DNA from: Micromonospora polyrhachis
Lineage (GTDB): Bacteria; Actinomycetota; Actinomycetes; Mycobacteriales; Micromonosporaceae
Direction of reading: 5' to 3'
Assembly (NCBI RefSeq): GCF_014203835.1
Contig: NZ_JACHJW010000001.1
Location: 930,001 to 994,000 of the forward strand
DNA length: 64,000 bases
Shown in pieces: positions 7,516 through 17,477 of the stretch. Within the stretch, counting starts at the first letter, position 1, and the number at the start of each line of letters is the position of its first letter. Made by a program: the position numbers and the translations under genes. The notes beneath the pieces were generated by a model. The model saw only the letters and a program-made list of their open reading frames with translations, made no database searches and had not been told where the DNA came from.

Positions 7516-8904
7516 TCAGCCGTTGATGGCCCGCATGAAGGCGTAGAGTCCGAGCACGCTACAGGCCACTGGGACCACCGCCAGTTGCAGGACGACATCC
7601 AGCATGTCCCCGAACCGGGCCAGTCTCGGCGACGGCGGACGCTGACTGTAGACCAGCCCGGCGCTGGCCACGACGGCCGCCGCCACCAGCGCCAGCGGCA
7701 GCACCGCCACCACCCGGACCAGCGTCGAGGTGTCGGCCGCACCGACCAGGGGAACCAGGGCGACGCCGGTCAGCCCGGCGACCAGCAGCGGCACCCGGTG
7801 TCGGACCGTCGCCACCAACCGGGCCCGCAGCAGGCAGCCGAGCGACACGATGCCGGCCAGGAGCAGCGTGGAGACCGTACTGGCCTTCGTCAGTACCACC
7901 AGGCAGCTGACGGTGACCGTGACCGCCCCGAACATCATGCCGGTCAGCATCTCGTCGGCCCGCGCGGTGGCCTGGTAGACCTTCTCCCGGCTCGGCTGCT
8001 CGTCGTCGCGCAGCAGGTCGTCCACGGTGCGGGGCAGCATCGGCATCGGCATCTTGCCGAGCCGGACGGAGATCAGCGGCATTGCCGGCAGGAGCAGGGT
8101 CACCACGCTGATGATGATCGCCGCACCCTGCGCGGCGTCGAGCGAGCTGAGGGCCAGCAGGCCACCCGTCAGTCCGCAGACACCGGTGAAGATGCCCGCC
8201 ACGAAGACCCGGCTGGCGTCGCCCACGCCCAGGAAACCGAGTAGAGCGGCCAGCAACAGACCTGCGGAGCCGAGTAGCACGTGCGGGGCACCCAGTGCCC
8301 AGACCGACTCACCCGATCCGATGACCAGGGCGGCACCCATGAAGGCGTACGGCATGCTGAGCGCGGCGAGGACGGCCCCGGCGAGCGAGTCCGACAGCGC
8401 CCGGGACAGCGCGATCCCGGCGACCAGCAGCACGGTCGCGGCACCGAGTGCGATCGCTCCGCCGGCCCAACCGGGCTTGTCGGAGAAGAGGATGACGGCC
8501 AGCCCGAGAATGAGCAGCAGGCCGGCGACGACGAGGCCAGTGATCCGAGTCACGGCGGGTGTCCAGGCGATACCCCGCCGGCGGGCCCCATCCGCGATCG
8601 CCTCCATCAGGTCGTCATACGCCAGTTCCGGCCAGTCGGTACGACGCGGCACCAGGTGCAGGGTCTCGCCGTCGTGGACGTCCTGCGCGGCCAGCGTCCG
8701 GGACAGGTCCAGGACGCTGCCGTTGGCCCGACGTAGGGTCCAACCACCGTGGACGACGCCGTCCGACGGATTCTCGTCTGTCTGGCGCAGGACGGCTGGA
8801 AGGAGCCCCACGAGCGGTAGATGCTCGGGTAGGGCAAGATCGAGCCGCCGGGTGGGTGCGACGATGACGATACGCGCTAGTCCGGTTCCGGCCTGGGTGA
8901 CCAC
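7516..8904 (-). CDS. eccD: Type VII secretion integral membrane protein EccD
   Basis: A 462-residue protein with an N-terminal ubiquitin-like domain (about residues 1-95: IVIVAPTRRLDLALPEHLPLVGLLPAVL) and about eleven hydrophobic membrane helices filling the rest. This is the standard EccD layout; EccD forms the membrane vestibule of ESX secretion complexes. The start is GTG at 8904 with GAGGGG upstream. It diverges from eccC across a 137-bp shared promoter region. Confidence 0.95.
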   Translation of the reverse strand: MVTQAGTGLARIVIVAPTRRLDLALPEHLPLVGLLPAVLRQTDENPSDGVVHGGWTLRRANGSVLDLSRTLAAQDVHDGETLHLVPRRTDWPELAYDDLMEAIADGARRRGIAWTPAVTRITGLVVAGLLLILGLAVILFSDKPGWAGGAIALGAATVLLVAGIALSRALSDSLAGAVLAALSMPYAFMGAALVIGSGESVWALGAPHVLLGSAGLLLAALLGFLGVGDASRVFVAGIFTGVCGLTGGLLALSSLDAAQGAAIIISVVTLLLPAMPLISVRLGKMPMPMLPRTVDDLLRDDEQPSREKVYQATARADEMLTGMMFGAVTVTVSCLVVLTKASTVSTLLLAGIVSLGCLLRARLVATVRHRVPLLVAGLTGVALVPLVGAADTSTLVRVVAVLPLALVAAAVVASAGLVYSQRPPSPRLARFGDMLDVVLQLAVVPVACSVLGLYAFMRAING

Positions 8905-9041
8905 TGCTTGACCCCTCGCGGCGAGGAGCGGGCTGACCGCCCGCGGCTGTCATGACGGGATGAGGCTACCTACCATGTGCCGGTGTCGCCGGGGCCGGTT
9001 CGCTACGGTGGCGACCGAGCATCGGCGGAGGGGTCTGATTC

Positions 9042-12000
9042 GTGAGCACCGTGGTGGTCAAACGTCCGGCTCGACAGCCTGAACCGGAGTACCCGTCCGG
9101 CGAGGTGCTGCTCGACCCACCACCGGAGGTTCCCCCACCCGGTGGCAAGGCCTGGGGCCAGATGCTGATGATGCTGCCGATGCTCGCTGGTTCGGTGGCG
9201 ATGGCGCTGATGTTCGCCGGTCAACGCGGCAGCACCATCGGCTACGTCACCGGCGGCCTCTTCGGCCTGTCGGCGATCGGCATGCTGGCCTCGCAGCTGT
9301 CCAACCACTCGGGCGGGCCGAGCAAGCAGGAGATGCTGCAACGCCGCCGGGAGTACATGGACCACCTGGCCCGGCAGCGGCGGCGGGTCCTGAAGACGGT
9401 ACGCAAGCAGCGGGAGTCGGCCTTCTACCGGCACCCGGACCCGGACTCCCTGTGGTCCATCCCGGTCGGTCCGCGTCTGTGGGAACGTCGGCGTGGTGAC
9501 GCGGACTTCGCCACCGTACGCATCGGCCTCGGGGTCCAGGAGTTGGCGACGCCGCTGGTGCCGCCACCGGCCACCTCGCTGGAGAAGCTGGAACCGATGT
9601 GCGCGTTGGCGCTGCGCCGGTTCCTCACCACGTACGCGGAGGTTCCGGACCTGCCGGTGACGATGGCCCTGAACGGCTTCGCCCGCATCCACCTTCGTGG
9701 AGACGAGGAGGCCAAGCGCAGTCTGGTCCGGGCGATCCTCACCCAGGCGGTCGCCTTCCACGCCCCGGACGACATGCTCGTGGCGATCTCGGTCAGTGCC
9801 GATCGCCGGGGCTACTGGGAGTGGGCCAAGTGGTTGCCACACGCCCTGCATCCCACCAAGACGGATGCGTTGGGTGCGCTGCGACTGGTCTCGCCGACCG
9901 TCGCCGGCCTGGAGGCGATGCTCGACGACGTGCTGGCCAGCCGCCCCCGGTTCAACCTCTCGGGCGGTGAACCCCAGGTCAACGGTCCGCACGTGCTGGT
10001 GGTCATCGACGGCGGCGACGCCGCCGGCTCGGACCACCTGATGACCGACGGGGGCGTCGAGGGGGTCACCATCATCGACCTGTCCCAGCCGCCGCCCCGG
10101 GTGCTCGACCGGGCCCGGCTGGCCCTGGAGATCGATGCGGACGGCAAGCTGAGCAGCATGACCGTCGACGGGCCGGCCGACATCGGTCGGGCCGACCGAT
10201 GCCGGATCGAGGAGATCGAGGCGCTGGTCATGCAGCTGGCGCCGATGCGGCTCTCCGCCGCCTCGCGGGGCGAGACGTCGCTGACCACCGAACTCGGCCT
10301 CGCGGAACTTCTCAACCTCGGCGACCCGTACGAGTTCGACGTCGACCGGGCGTGGACGCCCCGGCCGAACCGGGACCGGCTGCGGGTGCCGCTCGGCGTG
10401 ACGCCGGACGGCGGCCCGGTGGACCTGGACCTGAAGGAGTCCGCGCAGGACGGCATGGGGCCACACGGACTGCTGATCGGAGCCACGGGTTCGGGTAAGT
10501 CGGAGTTGCTGCGTACCCTCGTCCTGGCCCTGGCCACCACCCACTCGTCGGAGAGCCTGAACTTCGTCCTGGTCGACTTCAAGGGTGGCGCGACCTTCAC
10601 CAAGTTGGACAAACTGCCGCACACCAGCGCGGTGATCACCAACCTGGCCGACGAGCTGCCACTGGTCGACCGGATGACCGACTCCATCAACGGCGAGCTG
10701 GTCCGCCGGCAGGAACTGCTCCGCGCGGCTGGCAACTACGCGTCACAGCGCGACTACGAAAAGGCCCGATCCGCGGGTGCTCCCCTGGCACCGCTGCCCA
10801 GCCTGCTCATCATCTGTGACGAGTTCTCCGAGCTGCTCACCGCCAAACCCGACTTCATCGACATGTTCGTCCAGATCGGACGGGTCGGACGGTCCCTCGG
10901 CGTACACCTGCTGCTCGCCTCGCAGCGGCTGGAGGAGGGCCGGCTGCGCGGCCTGGACACCCACCTGTCGTACCGGATCGGTCTACGGACCTTCTCTGCG
11001 ATGGAGTCCCGGGTGGTCCTCGGTGCCACCGACGCCTACGAACTGCCCCGCTCCCCCGGTCACGGTTACCTGCGCTACGGCACCGAGCCGCTGGTCCGGT
11101 TCAAGGCCGCGTACGTCTCCGGCACATACCGGAGCAAGACCGCCGAGGCGGTCGCCGCGGGTGACGGAGACGAGCGGGTGCAGGAGTACACCACCCAGTA
11201 CGTCGCGCCGCAGCTGACCCGTACCCCGAAGCCGGTGGTGGAGGAGTCCACCGACGCGATCGGCGAGAGCCTGCTGGACCTCCTGGTCGGCCGGCTCACC
11301 GGCCGCGGCAAGCCGGCGCACCAGGTCTGGCTGCCGCCGCTGAGCGACCCACCGACGCTGGACCAGATGCTGCCGCCGCTGGCCGCCGACCCCAACCGGG
11401 GCATCACGGTTACCCACACCGGCCTGCACGGCGAGTTGCAGGTGGCGGTCGGCATCGTCGACAAGCCCTTCGAGCAGCGTCGCGACGTACTCTGGCTGGA
11501 CCTCGCCGGCGCGGCCGGGCACACCGTGATCGTGGGCGGACCGCAGAGCGGCAAGAGCACCCTGCTGCGTACCCTCGTCACCTCGCTCGGCCTCACCCAC
11601 ACCCCACGCGAGGCCCAGGTCTACTGCCTCGACCTGGGCAGCGGCGCGCTCTCCTCGCTGCGGGACCTGCCGCACGTCGGCGCGGTCGCGACCCGGCTGG
11701 ACTCCGGCCTGGTCCGGCGCACCATCGCCGAGCTACAGCTGCTGATGTCGCAGCGGGAGCGCCGGTTCGCCGAGCGCGGAGTGGACTCGATGGCGGCGTA
11801 CCGGCGGGCGCGGCGGCACGGCCAGCACAGCGAGGACCCGTTCGGGGACATCTTCCTGGTCGTCGACGGCTGGGCCACCATCCGCGCCGAGTTCGAGGAC
11901 CTCGAACCGGTCATCAACGACATCGCCAACCGGGGCCTCTCCTTCGGGGTGCACCTGGCCGTCACCGCCTCGCGGTGGATGGACCTGCGGCCGGCGATCC

Positions 12001-12995
12001 GGGACGTCTTCGGCACCCGACTGGAGTTGTGGCTCGCCGACGCCAGCGACTCCAACCTGGACCGGCGGGCGGCGATGAACGTGCCGGAGAAGGCACCGGG
12101 TCGCGGTATCACCGCCGAGGGGATGCAGTTCCTGGCCGCGCTGCCCCGGGCCGACGGCGTACAGGATTCGGAGAGCCTGCCTGAGGGGGGCCGCAAGCTC
12201 ATCACGGACCTGGCCAACGCCTGGCAGGGGCCGGGGGCACCGCCGATCCGGCTGCTGCCGGCGGTGCTGCCGTACGGCAGTCTGCCCGCCACCGGCCGGC
12301 CCGGCATTCCGATCGGTATCGCCGAGGTCGACCTCCAGCCGGTGCACCTCGACTTCGCCGCCGACCCGCACTTCCTGCTCTTCGGGGACGGCGAGTCGGG
12401 CAAGAGCACCTTCCTGCGCGCGTTGGCGACGAGCATCGCCGACCGGCACGAGCTGACCGAGGCCCGACTGGTCATCGTCGACTATCGGCGCAGCATGCTC
12501 GGCGACATCACCTCGCCACACCTGATCGGCTACGGCTCCTCGGCCCAGATCACCGACGGCATCATCACCGAGGTGGCCAACGTCATGCGGGATCGGCTAC
12601 CCCCGGCGGACGTCACGGCCGAGCAGTTGCGCGCGCGCAACTGGTGGAAGGGGCCCGACCTCTACGTCCTGGTCGACGACTACGACCTGGTGGCGGGGGC
12701 GGGGAGCAACCCGCTGGCACCGCTGCTGGAGTTCCTGGCCCAGGCCCGCGACATCGGCCTGCACCTGATCATCGCCCGCCGTACCGGTGGGGCCAGCCGG
12801 GCGCTCTACGAGCCGGTCCTCATGCGGCTGCGGGAGCTGAGCACGCCGGGCATCGTGATGTCCGGTAACCGGGACGAAGGGGTGTTGTTGGGTACCGTCC
12901 GGCCCGGTCCGCTGCCGCCGGGCCGGGGCTGGTTGGTGACCCGCCGGGAGGGCAACCGCCTGGTCCAGCTGGTGAATCTGCCACCTCGGGCGTGA
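9042..12995 (+). CDS. eccC: Type VII secretion ATPase EccC (fused EccCa-EccCb)
   Basis: The 1317-residue FtsK/SpoIIIE-type motor of the ESX system, with all three ATPase domains on one chain. Two transmembrane helices lie near residues 40-85. Three P-loops are visible: GATGSGKS near residue 480, GGPQSGKS near 831 and GDGESGKS near 1115. An aspartate box in the first ATPase (LIICDEFSEL) completes Walker B. The start is GTG with GGAGGGG upstream. EccC recognises substrate C-terminal signals and powers export. Some genera, such as mycobacterial ESX-1, split it in two; here it is intact. Confidence 0.97.
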   Translation: MSTVVVKRPARQPEPEYPSGEVLLDPPPEVPPPGGKAWGQMLMMLPMLAGSVAMALMFAGQRGSTIGYVTGGLFGLSAIGMLASQLSNHSGGPSKQEMLQRRREYMDHLARQRRRVLKTVRKQRESAFYRHPDPDSLWSIPVGPRLWERRRGDADFATVRIGLGVQELATPLVPPPATSLEKLEPMCALALRRFLTTYAEVPDLPVTMALNGFARIHLRGDEEAKRSLVRAILTQAVAFHAPDDMLVAISVSADRRGYWEWAKWLPHALHPTKTDALGALRLVSPTVAGLEAMLDDVLASRPRFNLSGGEPQVNGPHVLVVIDGGDAAGSDHLMTDGGVEGVTIIDLSQPPPRVLDRARLALEIDADGKLSSMTVDGPADIGRADRCRIEEIEALVMQLAPMRLSAASRGETSLTTELGLAELLNLGDPYEFDVDRAWTPRPNRDRLRVPLGVTPDGGPVDLDLKESAQDGMGPHGLLIGATGSGKSELLRTLVLALATTHSSESLNFVLVDFKGGATFTKLDKLPHTSAVITNLADELPLVDRMTDSINGELVRRQELLRAAGNYASQRDYEKARSAGAPLAPLPSLLIICDEFSELLTAKPDFIDMFVQIGRVGRSLGVHLLLASQRLEEGRLRGLDTHLSYRIGLRTFSAMESRVVLGATDAYELPRSPGHGYLRYGTEPLVRFKAAYVSGTYRSKTAEAVAAGDGDERVQEYTTQYVAPQLTRTPKPVVEESTDAIGESLLDLLVGRLTGRGKPAHQVWLPPLSDPPTLDQMLPPLAADPNRGITVTHTGLHGELQVAVGIVDKPFEQRRDVLWLDLAGAAGHTVIVGGPQSGKSTLLRTLVTSLGLTHTPREAQVYCLDLGSGALSSLRDLPHVGAVATRLDSGLVRRTIAELQLLMSQRERRFAERGVDSMAAYRRARRHGQHSEDPFGDIFLVVDGWATIRAEFEDLEPVINDIANRGLSFGVHLAVTASRWMDLRPAIRDVFGTRLELWLADASDSNLDRRAAMNVPEKAPGRGITAEGMQFLAALPRADGVQDSESLPEGGRKLITDLANAWQGPGAPPIRLLPAVLPYGSLPATGRPGIPIGIAEVDLQPVHLDFAADPHFLLFGDGESGKSTFLRALATSIADRHELTEARLVIVDYRRSMLGDITSPHLIGYGSSAQITDGIITEVANVMRDRLPPADVTAEQLRARNWWKGPDLYVLVDDYDLVAGAGSNPLAPLLEFLAQARDIGLHLIIARRTGGASRALYEPVLMRLRELSTPGIVMSGNRDEGVLLGTVRPGPLPPGRGWLVTRREGNRLVQLVNLPPRA

Positions 12996-13111
12996 CAACT
13001 GTCTCGCTCTGGCTTGCTTGACGGCGATAGCGTCTACCAGAGTGGACGGGTACGACCTGCGGTCGGCGGAGACGACCGCACCACGGGCATGTAGGTGAAC
13101 GGGGGAGGCAC

Positions 13112-13732
13112 ATGGGCGACGAGTGGCTCGTCGACAAGGACATCGAAGTCGACATCCAGCAGCTTCAGGACTTCGCCGAGCACATCAAGAAGGAGCTGGA
13201 GCTCAACTTCCAGCCGAGCTTCGAGAACGGCATCAAACCGATGCTCACCACGCAGGCGCCGTTCGGGGCGGGTGGGCTGGAGGAAGGCCGGTTCTTCCGC
13301 GGCCGACACGACGACAGCCGCGCTGCCGTGGCGCAGATGCTCGGTGAGGCCATGCGAGGGCTTACCGCCTTGAGTGTCGCCGCCACTTCCATCGCCGCCG
13401 AGTACCTCACCGGTGACGCCCTGTCACAGGCCACGAACGACGATGTCCTCAACGCGTTCTCGGGGGTCGACGGCCAGCAGACCCTCAACGACTACTGGGG
13501 CCAGGAGGGCAAGGGTCCGGACGAGGACCCGCAGAACCTGGTGCCGGAGGGTGCCGACGACCCGAACACCTACTTCGGCAAGGGCGAGGACACCGGCTCC
13601 ACCCCCGGCGGCACTCCGGCCATGTACGAGGAATCAACCATCGCCGAGGGCAAGCCGGGCGAGTACACCATCCAGGGCGACGACGAGGGCATGCACGACC
13701 CCAAGTACGACATGCCCGAATACGAGCACTAG
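13112..13732 (+). CDS. ESX-associated secreted protein (EspC/WXG-like) with YxxxD motif
   Basis: A 206-residue acidic protein. The N-terminal half is helical with an IQQLQDFAEHIKKELELNF helix. Around residue 94 a YLTGD sequence matches the YxxxD export signal at the end of a helical hairpin. The C-terminal half is low-complexity and Asp/Glu/Gly/Pro-rich. This layout recalls ESX secretion-associated EspC-like proteins. It directly follows eccC and precedes the long Pro/Gly-rich substrate by 34 bp, so the two are probably co-transcribed and co-secreted. No known enzymatic domain is seen. Confidence 0.7.
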   Translation: MGDEWLVDKDIEVDIQQLQDFAEHIKKELELNFQPSFENGIKPMLTTQAPFGAGGLEEGRFFRGRHDDSRAAVAQMLGEAMRGLTALSVAATSIAAEYLTGDALSQATNDDVLNAFSGVDGQQTLNDYWGQEGKGPDEDPQNLVPEGADDPNTYFGKGEDTGSTPGGTPAMYEESTIAEGKPGEYTIQGDDEGMHDPKYDMPEYEH

Positions 13733-13766
13733 TCGGCGGCGGAACCAGGAGTTATCGAGGAGCAGC

Positions 13767-15497
13767 ATGTCCGACGAATACTACGGATACGTACACTATT
13801 CGCCGCCGATGTACTCGGGGTACAGCGACGACTACATCACCGCCAACTACTCCGACCCGAACCGGGTCTACACGCCCACCAACTGGGAGCATCCCAACAC
13901 CAACATCGAGAAGATGTGGGCGTGGATGCAGAAGGAGAGCGACGAGCGGACTCGCGCCCTGGCGGAGATGTGGCGGCGTACCAGCGTCCTGTTGGAGAGC
14001 ACCCGGGAGAACCTGAAGAAGCACGCCGACGCGCTGGCCGCAAAGTGGACCTCGCCAGCGGGTGAGATTTTCATGGGCAAGGTCGGCGCCACCCTCTACT
14101 CACTGGACGAGTGGAAGCAGATCGCCAACGACAGCGCCAGCGGTCTCGAACAGCTGGCCACCAAGATCCAAACAGTGCAGCGGGACTTCAAACCGCTCTG
14201 GGAGGACTACCTCGCCGAGCAGAACAAGCAGGAAGGCAAGCGCAAGGACGACGAGGGTCTCCAGTTCGGCGACATCTTCGGCGCAAACAACGGGGACACC
14301 CCGGAGGAAGTGCAGAAGAAGTTCCACGATCGGGCGGTCGGGCTGGTGAAGCCGCTCGGCGAGCTCTACATCGACGTCTACATCAGCAACATCTCCCGGG
14401 GCGGCAAGTTCAAGGGCCCGACGAACGCGGCCATCACCGACCCGTCGCAGGTGCCCCGGCCGGGTGCCCCGGGTGCGCCCGGACGGCCCGGCGGGTCCCG
14501 GCCCGGCACGCCCACCGGGGGCACGCCGCCCACGCGGCCCAACCTGAGGGGACGCCCGGACACGCCGAACCTCTCCGACGCACCGGGCAAGCCCGACCTA
14601 CCGGGCAACGTCCCGGACGGGTTGAGTCTGGCCGGCACGGCGACCGCCCCGCCGCCCACGGCACCGAACGTCCCGTCTACGCCGTCCCCGGGACCGGCAC
14701 CGGCCGGCGGCCCAGCGCCGCACACCCCGATGGTCCCCGGCGTTCCGGGGGCACGCGGTGGTCCTGGCCCGGTGAAGCCGACCCTGCCCGGCACCGGCAG
14801 TGGTCCGAGCAGCGGACCGGGAGCGCGTTCTGCCGGATCGAACCGGCCGGGGCGGCCCACCCTGCCGGGCAACACCGGCCCCGGCGCGCCCGGCGGGCGT
14901 GGGGCCGGCACCCGGGGAGCGCCACCCAGCCGGCCCACCCTGCCCGGCAACACCGGCACGGGAAGCGGACCGGGTGCGCGCGGCCTCGGCACTCGGTCGA
15001 CCGGCCGCCCGGTCCCACCATCGACACCAAACCTGCCCGGTAGCACCAAGCCCACCGGCCGGTCCACCGGTCTTGGCCCCAACGGTCGTCCGGCCACGCC
15101 ACCACCGAGCCTCGGGGGCAAACGTGGCCAAGCCCCGGGGACCCCGACCGGACCCGGTGGCAAGCAGCCGACCAGCCCGCAGGGGGGCGCCTCCTCGGTC
15201 ACTGGCACGGGCAAACCCGGCACCCCGGCGCAGCCCAACCTCACCGGACGGGGCGCACCCGGCACCGGTCGGCCCGCTCCGACCACCGGCCCGGCGCCGT
15301 CGCTCGGTGGTCGGCGTGGCCCCGCCGTACCGCCCCAGCGGACGGCTGGCCGCAAGCCGGAGGACGCCACGGAGGACTGGGAGTACGGCGACGGTGACGA
15401 CGAACTGTGGGTCACCGAGTCCACTGCGGTCGGCAACATCGAGGCACCGACGGAACACCGGCCACAGCAGCAGGGCAAGGCGCTGGGCCAATCCTGA
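13767..15497 (+). CDS. PPE/EspB-like ESX substrate with long Pro/Gly-rich tail
   Basis: A 576-residue protein starting at ATG 13767 with GAGGAG 5 nt upstream. Residues about 40-170 are charged helices (MWAWMQKESDERTRALAEMW, then a KWTSPAGEIF turn like a divergent WxG) resembling WXG100/PPE helical bundles. From about residue 215 to 545 it is a Pro/Gly/Thr-rich repeat region (motifs such as PGAPGRPG, GRPTLPGN and GNTGPGAPG), ending in an acidic C-terminus. The mycosin that follows 120 bp downstream could process it, as MycP1 processes EspB; that is inference. Base composition in the tail is extreme but in phase with codons. Confidence 0.72.
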   Translation: MSDEYYGYVHYSPPMYSGYSDDYITANYSDPNRVYTPTNWEHPNTNIEKMWAWMQKESDERTRALAEMWRRTSVLLESTRENLKKHADALAAKWTSPAGEIFMGKVGATLYSLDEWKQIANDSASGLEQLATKIQTVQRDFKPLWEDYLAEQNKQEGKRKDDEGLQFGDIFGANNGDTPEEVQKKFHDRAVGLVKPLGELYIDVYISNISRGGKFKGPTNAAITDPSQVPRPGAPGAPGRPGGSRPGTPTGGTPPTRPNLRGRPDTPNLSDAPGKPDLPGNVPDGLSLAGTATAPPPTAPNVPSTPSPGPAPAGGPAPHTPMVPGVPGARGGPGPVKPTLPGTGSGPSSGPGARSAGSNRPGRPTLPGNTGPGAPGGRGAGTRGAPPSRPTLPGNTGTGSGPGARGLGTRSTGRPVPPSTPNLPGSTKPTGRSTGLGPNGRPATPPPSLGGKRGQAPGTPTGPGGKQPTSPQGGASSVTGTGKPGTPAQPNLTGRGAPGTGRPAPTTGPAPSLGGRRGPAVPPQRTAGRKPEDATEDWEYGDGDDELWVTESTAVGNIEAPTEHRPQQQGKALGQS

Positions 15498-15617
15498 TCC
15501 CAACTAGGACCGGCGGGCCGGTCACCGACGCCAGGCGTACGGTGGCCGGCCCGTACCATACGGTGACGGACCGTACAGCCGCCTGCCGGCGGCCCACAAT
15601 GGGAGGTTGAACCGATC

Positions 15618-16877
15618 ATGCGCGTGGTCCCCCGCCCGGCAGCCGCGCTGTCCGTACTCACCCTGAGCCTGCTCGGTGCCCTGGCCCTCCCGGCCGCGCC
15701 CGCAGCGGCCGACGAGGTCCGGGACCGCTCCTGGCACCTCGACGCGCTCGGTCTCGCCGAGCTGCACAAGATCACCCAGGGTGAGGGCGTGACGGTGGCG
15801 GTCATCGACACGGGTGTCGATGCCGCCCACCCCGACCTCAAGGACAACGTGTTGCCCGGGGTGGATCTGCACGACGAAAAGACCAAGGGTCGGGTCGACC
15901 GGCAGGGCCACGGCACCGCCATGGCCTCGCTGATCGCCGGACACGGACACGGGCCAGGTAACGGCGACGGAGTGCTGGGCATCGCCCCGAAGGCCAAGAT
16001 CCTGCCGGTCACGGTGCAGTCCGCCAGACAGGGCATCATCGCTCCGGACGCGGTCGCGGCCGGCATCGACTGGGCCGTCGACCATGGTGCCGACATCATC
16101 AACGTGTCGCTCTCCAGTTCCTCCGACGACGACCTCGACCGGGCAGTCGACCGGGCGTACAAGAAGAACGTCATCGTGGTGGCCTCGGTCGGCAACCGGC
16201 AGGACCTGGTCATCGGCAACCCGGCTCGACACCCGGGCGCGATCGCGGTCACCGGTAGCGACCGCAAGGGCGGGCTGGGCCCGGAGTCGATCGCCGCCGA
16301 GGAGACCGACATCGCCGCTCCCTCGGTCGACCTGCAACGGGCCGCGCCCGGCGGGAAGTACTCACAGGCCACCAGTGTCAGTGGTGCCACTGCGGTCGTC
16401 TCCGGTGCGGTCGCTCTGATCCGGGCCAAGTACCCGAACCTGTCGGCCTTCGACACCTTCAAGCGGCTGCTGGAGACGACCAAGGACGCGGGCACGCCCG
16501 GCCATGACCCGGACTTCGGGTGGGGCGTACTCGACCTGCGCCAGGCGTTGACCGGCGAGCCGGACGGCCGGGCCAACAGCACCAACGCATCGCCCACGGC
16601 CACACCGGACCCGCTCTCCGTCTGGCAGCACCAGGACCCTGATGAGGACTGGTATTCCTGGCTGATCCTGGGAGTGCTGCTACTGCTCATCGCGGTGCTG
16701 GTCGTCGTCGTGCTCCTGTTCGTCCGTCGTCGTCGCCGTCAACGGACGCCAGCGGCCCAGCCCTCCGGGCCACCCAGCGCCGGGCCACCTGCTACCGGGC
16801 CGCCGAGCGCCGGGCCGGCGGCCAGCGGACCCCGTACCCCGGCCGACGACAGCATCTGGCGCCCGCCGGCCCGCTGA
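15618..16877 (+). CDS. mycP: Second mycosin-type S8 protease with unusual active-site motif
   Basis: A 419-residue subtilase with a signal peptide (LSVLTLSLLGALALPAAPAAA), catalytic Asp64 (VAVIDTGVD), His98 (GHGTAMAS) and a serine at about position 255. A C-terminal transmembrane helix (WLILGVLLLLIAVLVVVVLLF) and Arg-rich tail match mycosins. The usual GTSxATP around the active serine is replaced by SVSGATA, so the serine is kept while the Gly, the Thr and the proline change. The strand after the Asp box is also shorter than in the first mycosin. It could be a specialised or weak protease. It follows the Pro/Gly-rich substrate gene. Confidence 0.85.
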   Translation: MRVVPRPAAALSVLTLSLLGALALPAAPAAADEVRDRSWHLDALGLAELHKITQGEGVTVAVIDTGVDAAHPDLKDNVLPGVDLHDEKTKGRVDRQGHGTAMASLIAGHGHGPGNGDGVLGIAPKAKILPVTVQSARQGIIAPDAVAAGIDWAVDHGADIINVSLSSSSDDDLDRAVDRAYKKNVIVVASVGNRQDLVIGNPARHPGAIAVTGSDRKGGLGPESIAAEETDIAAPSVDLQRAAPGGKYSQATSVSGATAVVSGAVALIRAKYPNLSAFDTFKRLLETTKDAGTPGHDPDFGWGVLDLRQALTGEPDGRANSTNASPTATPDPLSVWQHQDPDEDWYSWLILGVLLLLIAVLVVVVLLFVRRRRRQRTPAAQPSGPPSAGPPATGPPSAGPAASGPRTPADDSIWRPPAR

Positions 16878-16901
16878 ACTCGCTGGGTCGGCCAACTGTC
16901 A

Positions 16902-16953
16902 GGTGTCACTGGCCGGTCACCGATTCATGCTCCGGTGACCGGCCAGTGACACC
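16902..16953. terminator. Long perfect inverted repeat (hairpin)
   Basis: A perfect 20-bp inverted repeat (left arm 16902-16921, right arm 16934-16953) with a 12-nt loop lies 25 bp after the second mycosin and ahead of the next plus-strand gene. It is probably a factor-independent terminator without a T-tract. The length and perfection of the stem are unusual. Confidence 0.7.
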
Positions 16954-16988
16954 GAGGGGCGGCCACTCCGCGCGACAAGGAGACGCAG

Positions 16989-17477
16989 ATGTCCGCTTCG
17001 CCTGCTGGGGCCGTACCTCCACCGCCTCCCCCGCCGCCGTCGGCAGCGGCACAGCCGACGCTGGTGCGCCGGCCTCCGGCGGTGGTGGCGGCGGCGTTGC
17101 TCATGTTGCCGGCCGCCGCCACCTGGCTGGCCGCCGGAATCGGCTTCCTCGTCGCCACCGCCCGGACCGAGGGGGATGCCAAGTTCCTCCTGTGGATCAT
17201 CGCCTTGGGCATCCTCGGCATCAGCCTGCTGCTGGTCCTGATGACCCTGCATGGGATCAGCGGCGCCTGGCGGGGACGTTCCAGCCTGCTGACCGTGCCC
17301 GCCGGATTCACCCTGGCACTGTTCGTGCTCGCGTTGATCAACCTGCTGGTCCGGGGCCGGCTCGACTACACCCCGACGATGCTCACCCCACTGATCGTCG
17401 GTGGGCTGGCGGGCATCGCCCTCGTCCTGCTGAAGAGCCGTCCGGCCCGCGCCTGGTTCGCTCAGGGCGGCCGTTAG
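16989..17477 (+). CDS. Small membrane protein with Pro-rich N-terminus
   Basis: A 162-residue protein with a cytosolic Pro-rich start (PPPPPPPPSAAAQP) and four predicted membrane helices (about residues 31-55, 66-90, 98-120 and 128-145). It has no recognised enzymatic motif. Pro-rich, four-helix proteins of this sort are frequent in actinobacterial ESX neighbourhoods but have no assigned role. The final codons and stop lie inside the first copy of a 17-bp tandem repeat. An AAGGAG sequence precedes the ATG. Confidence 0.75.
   Translation: MSASPAGAVPPPPPPPPSAAAQPTLVRRPPAVVAAALLMLPAAATWLAAGIGFLVATARTEGDAKFLLWIIALGILGISLLLVLMTLHGISGAWRGRSSLLTVPAGFTLALFVLALINLLVRGRLDYTPTMLTPLIVGGLAGIALVLLKSRPARAWFAQGGR

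Noticed and set aside
14378-16690. 770-codon minus-strand open frame
   Set aside because: It is antisense to the Pro/Gly-rich ESX substrate and the second mycosin; the Ser/Pro/Arg composition follows from the complementary repeats.
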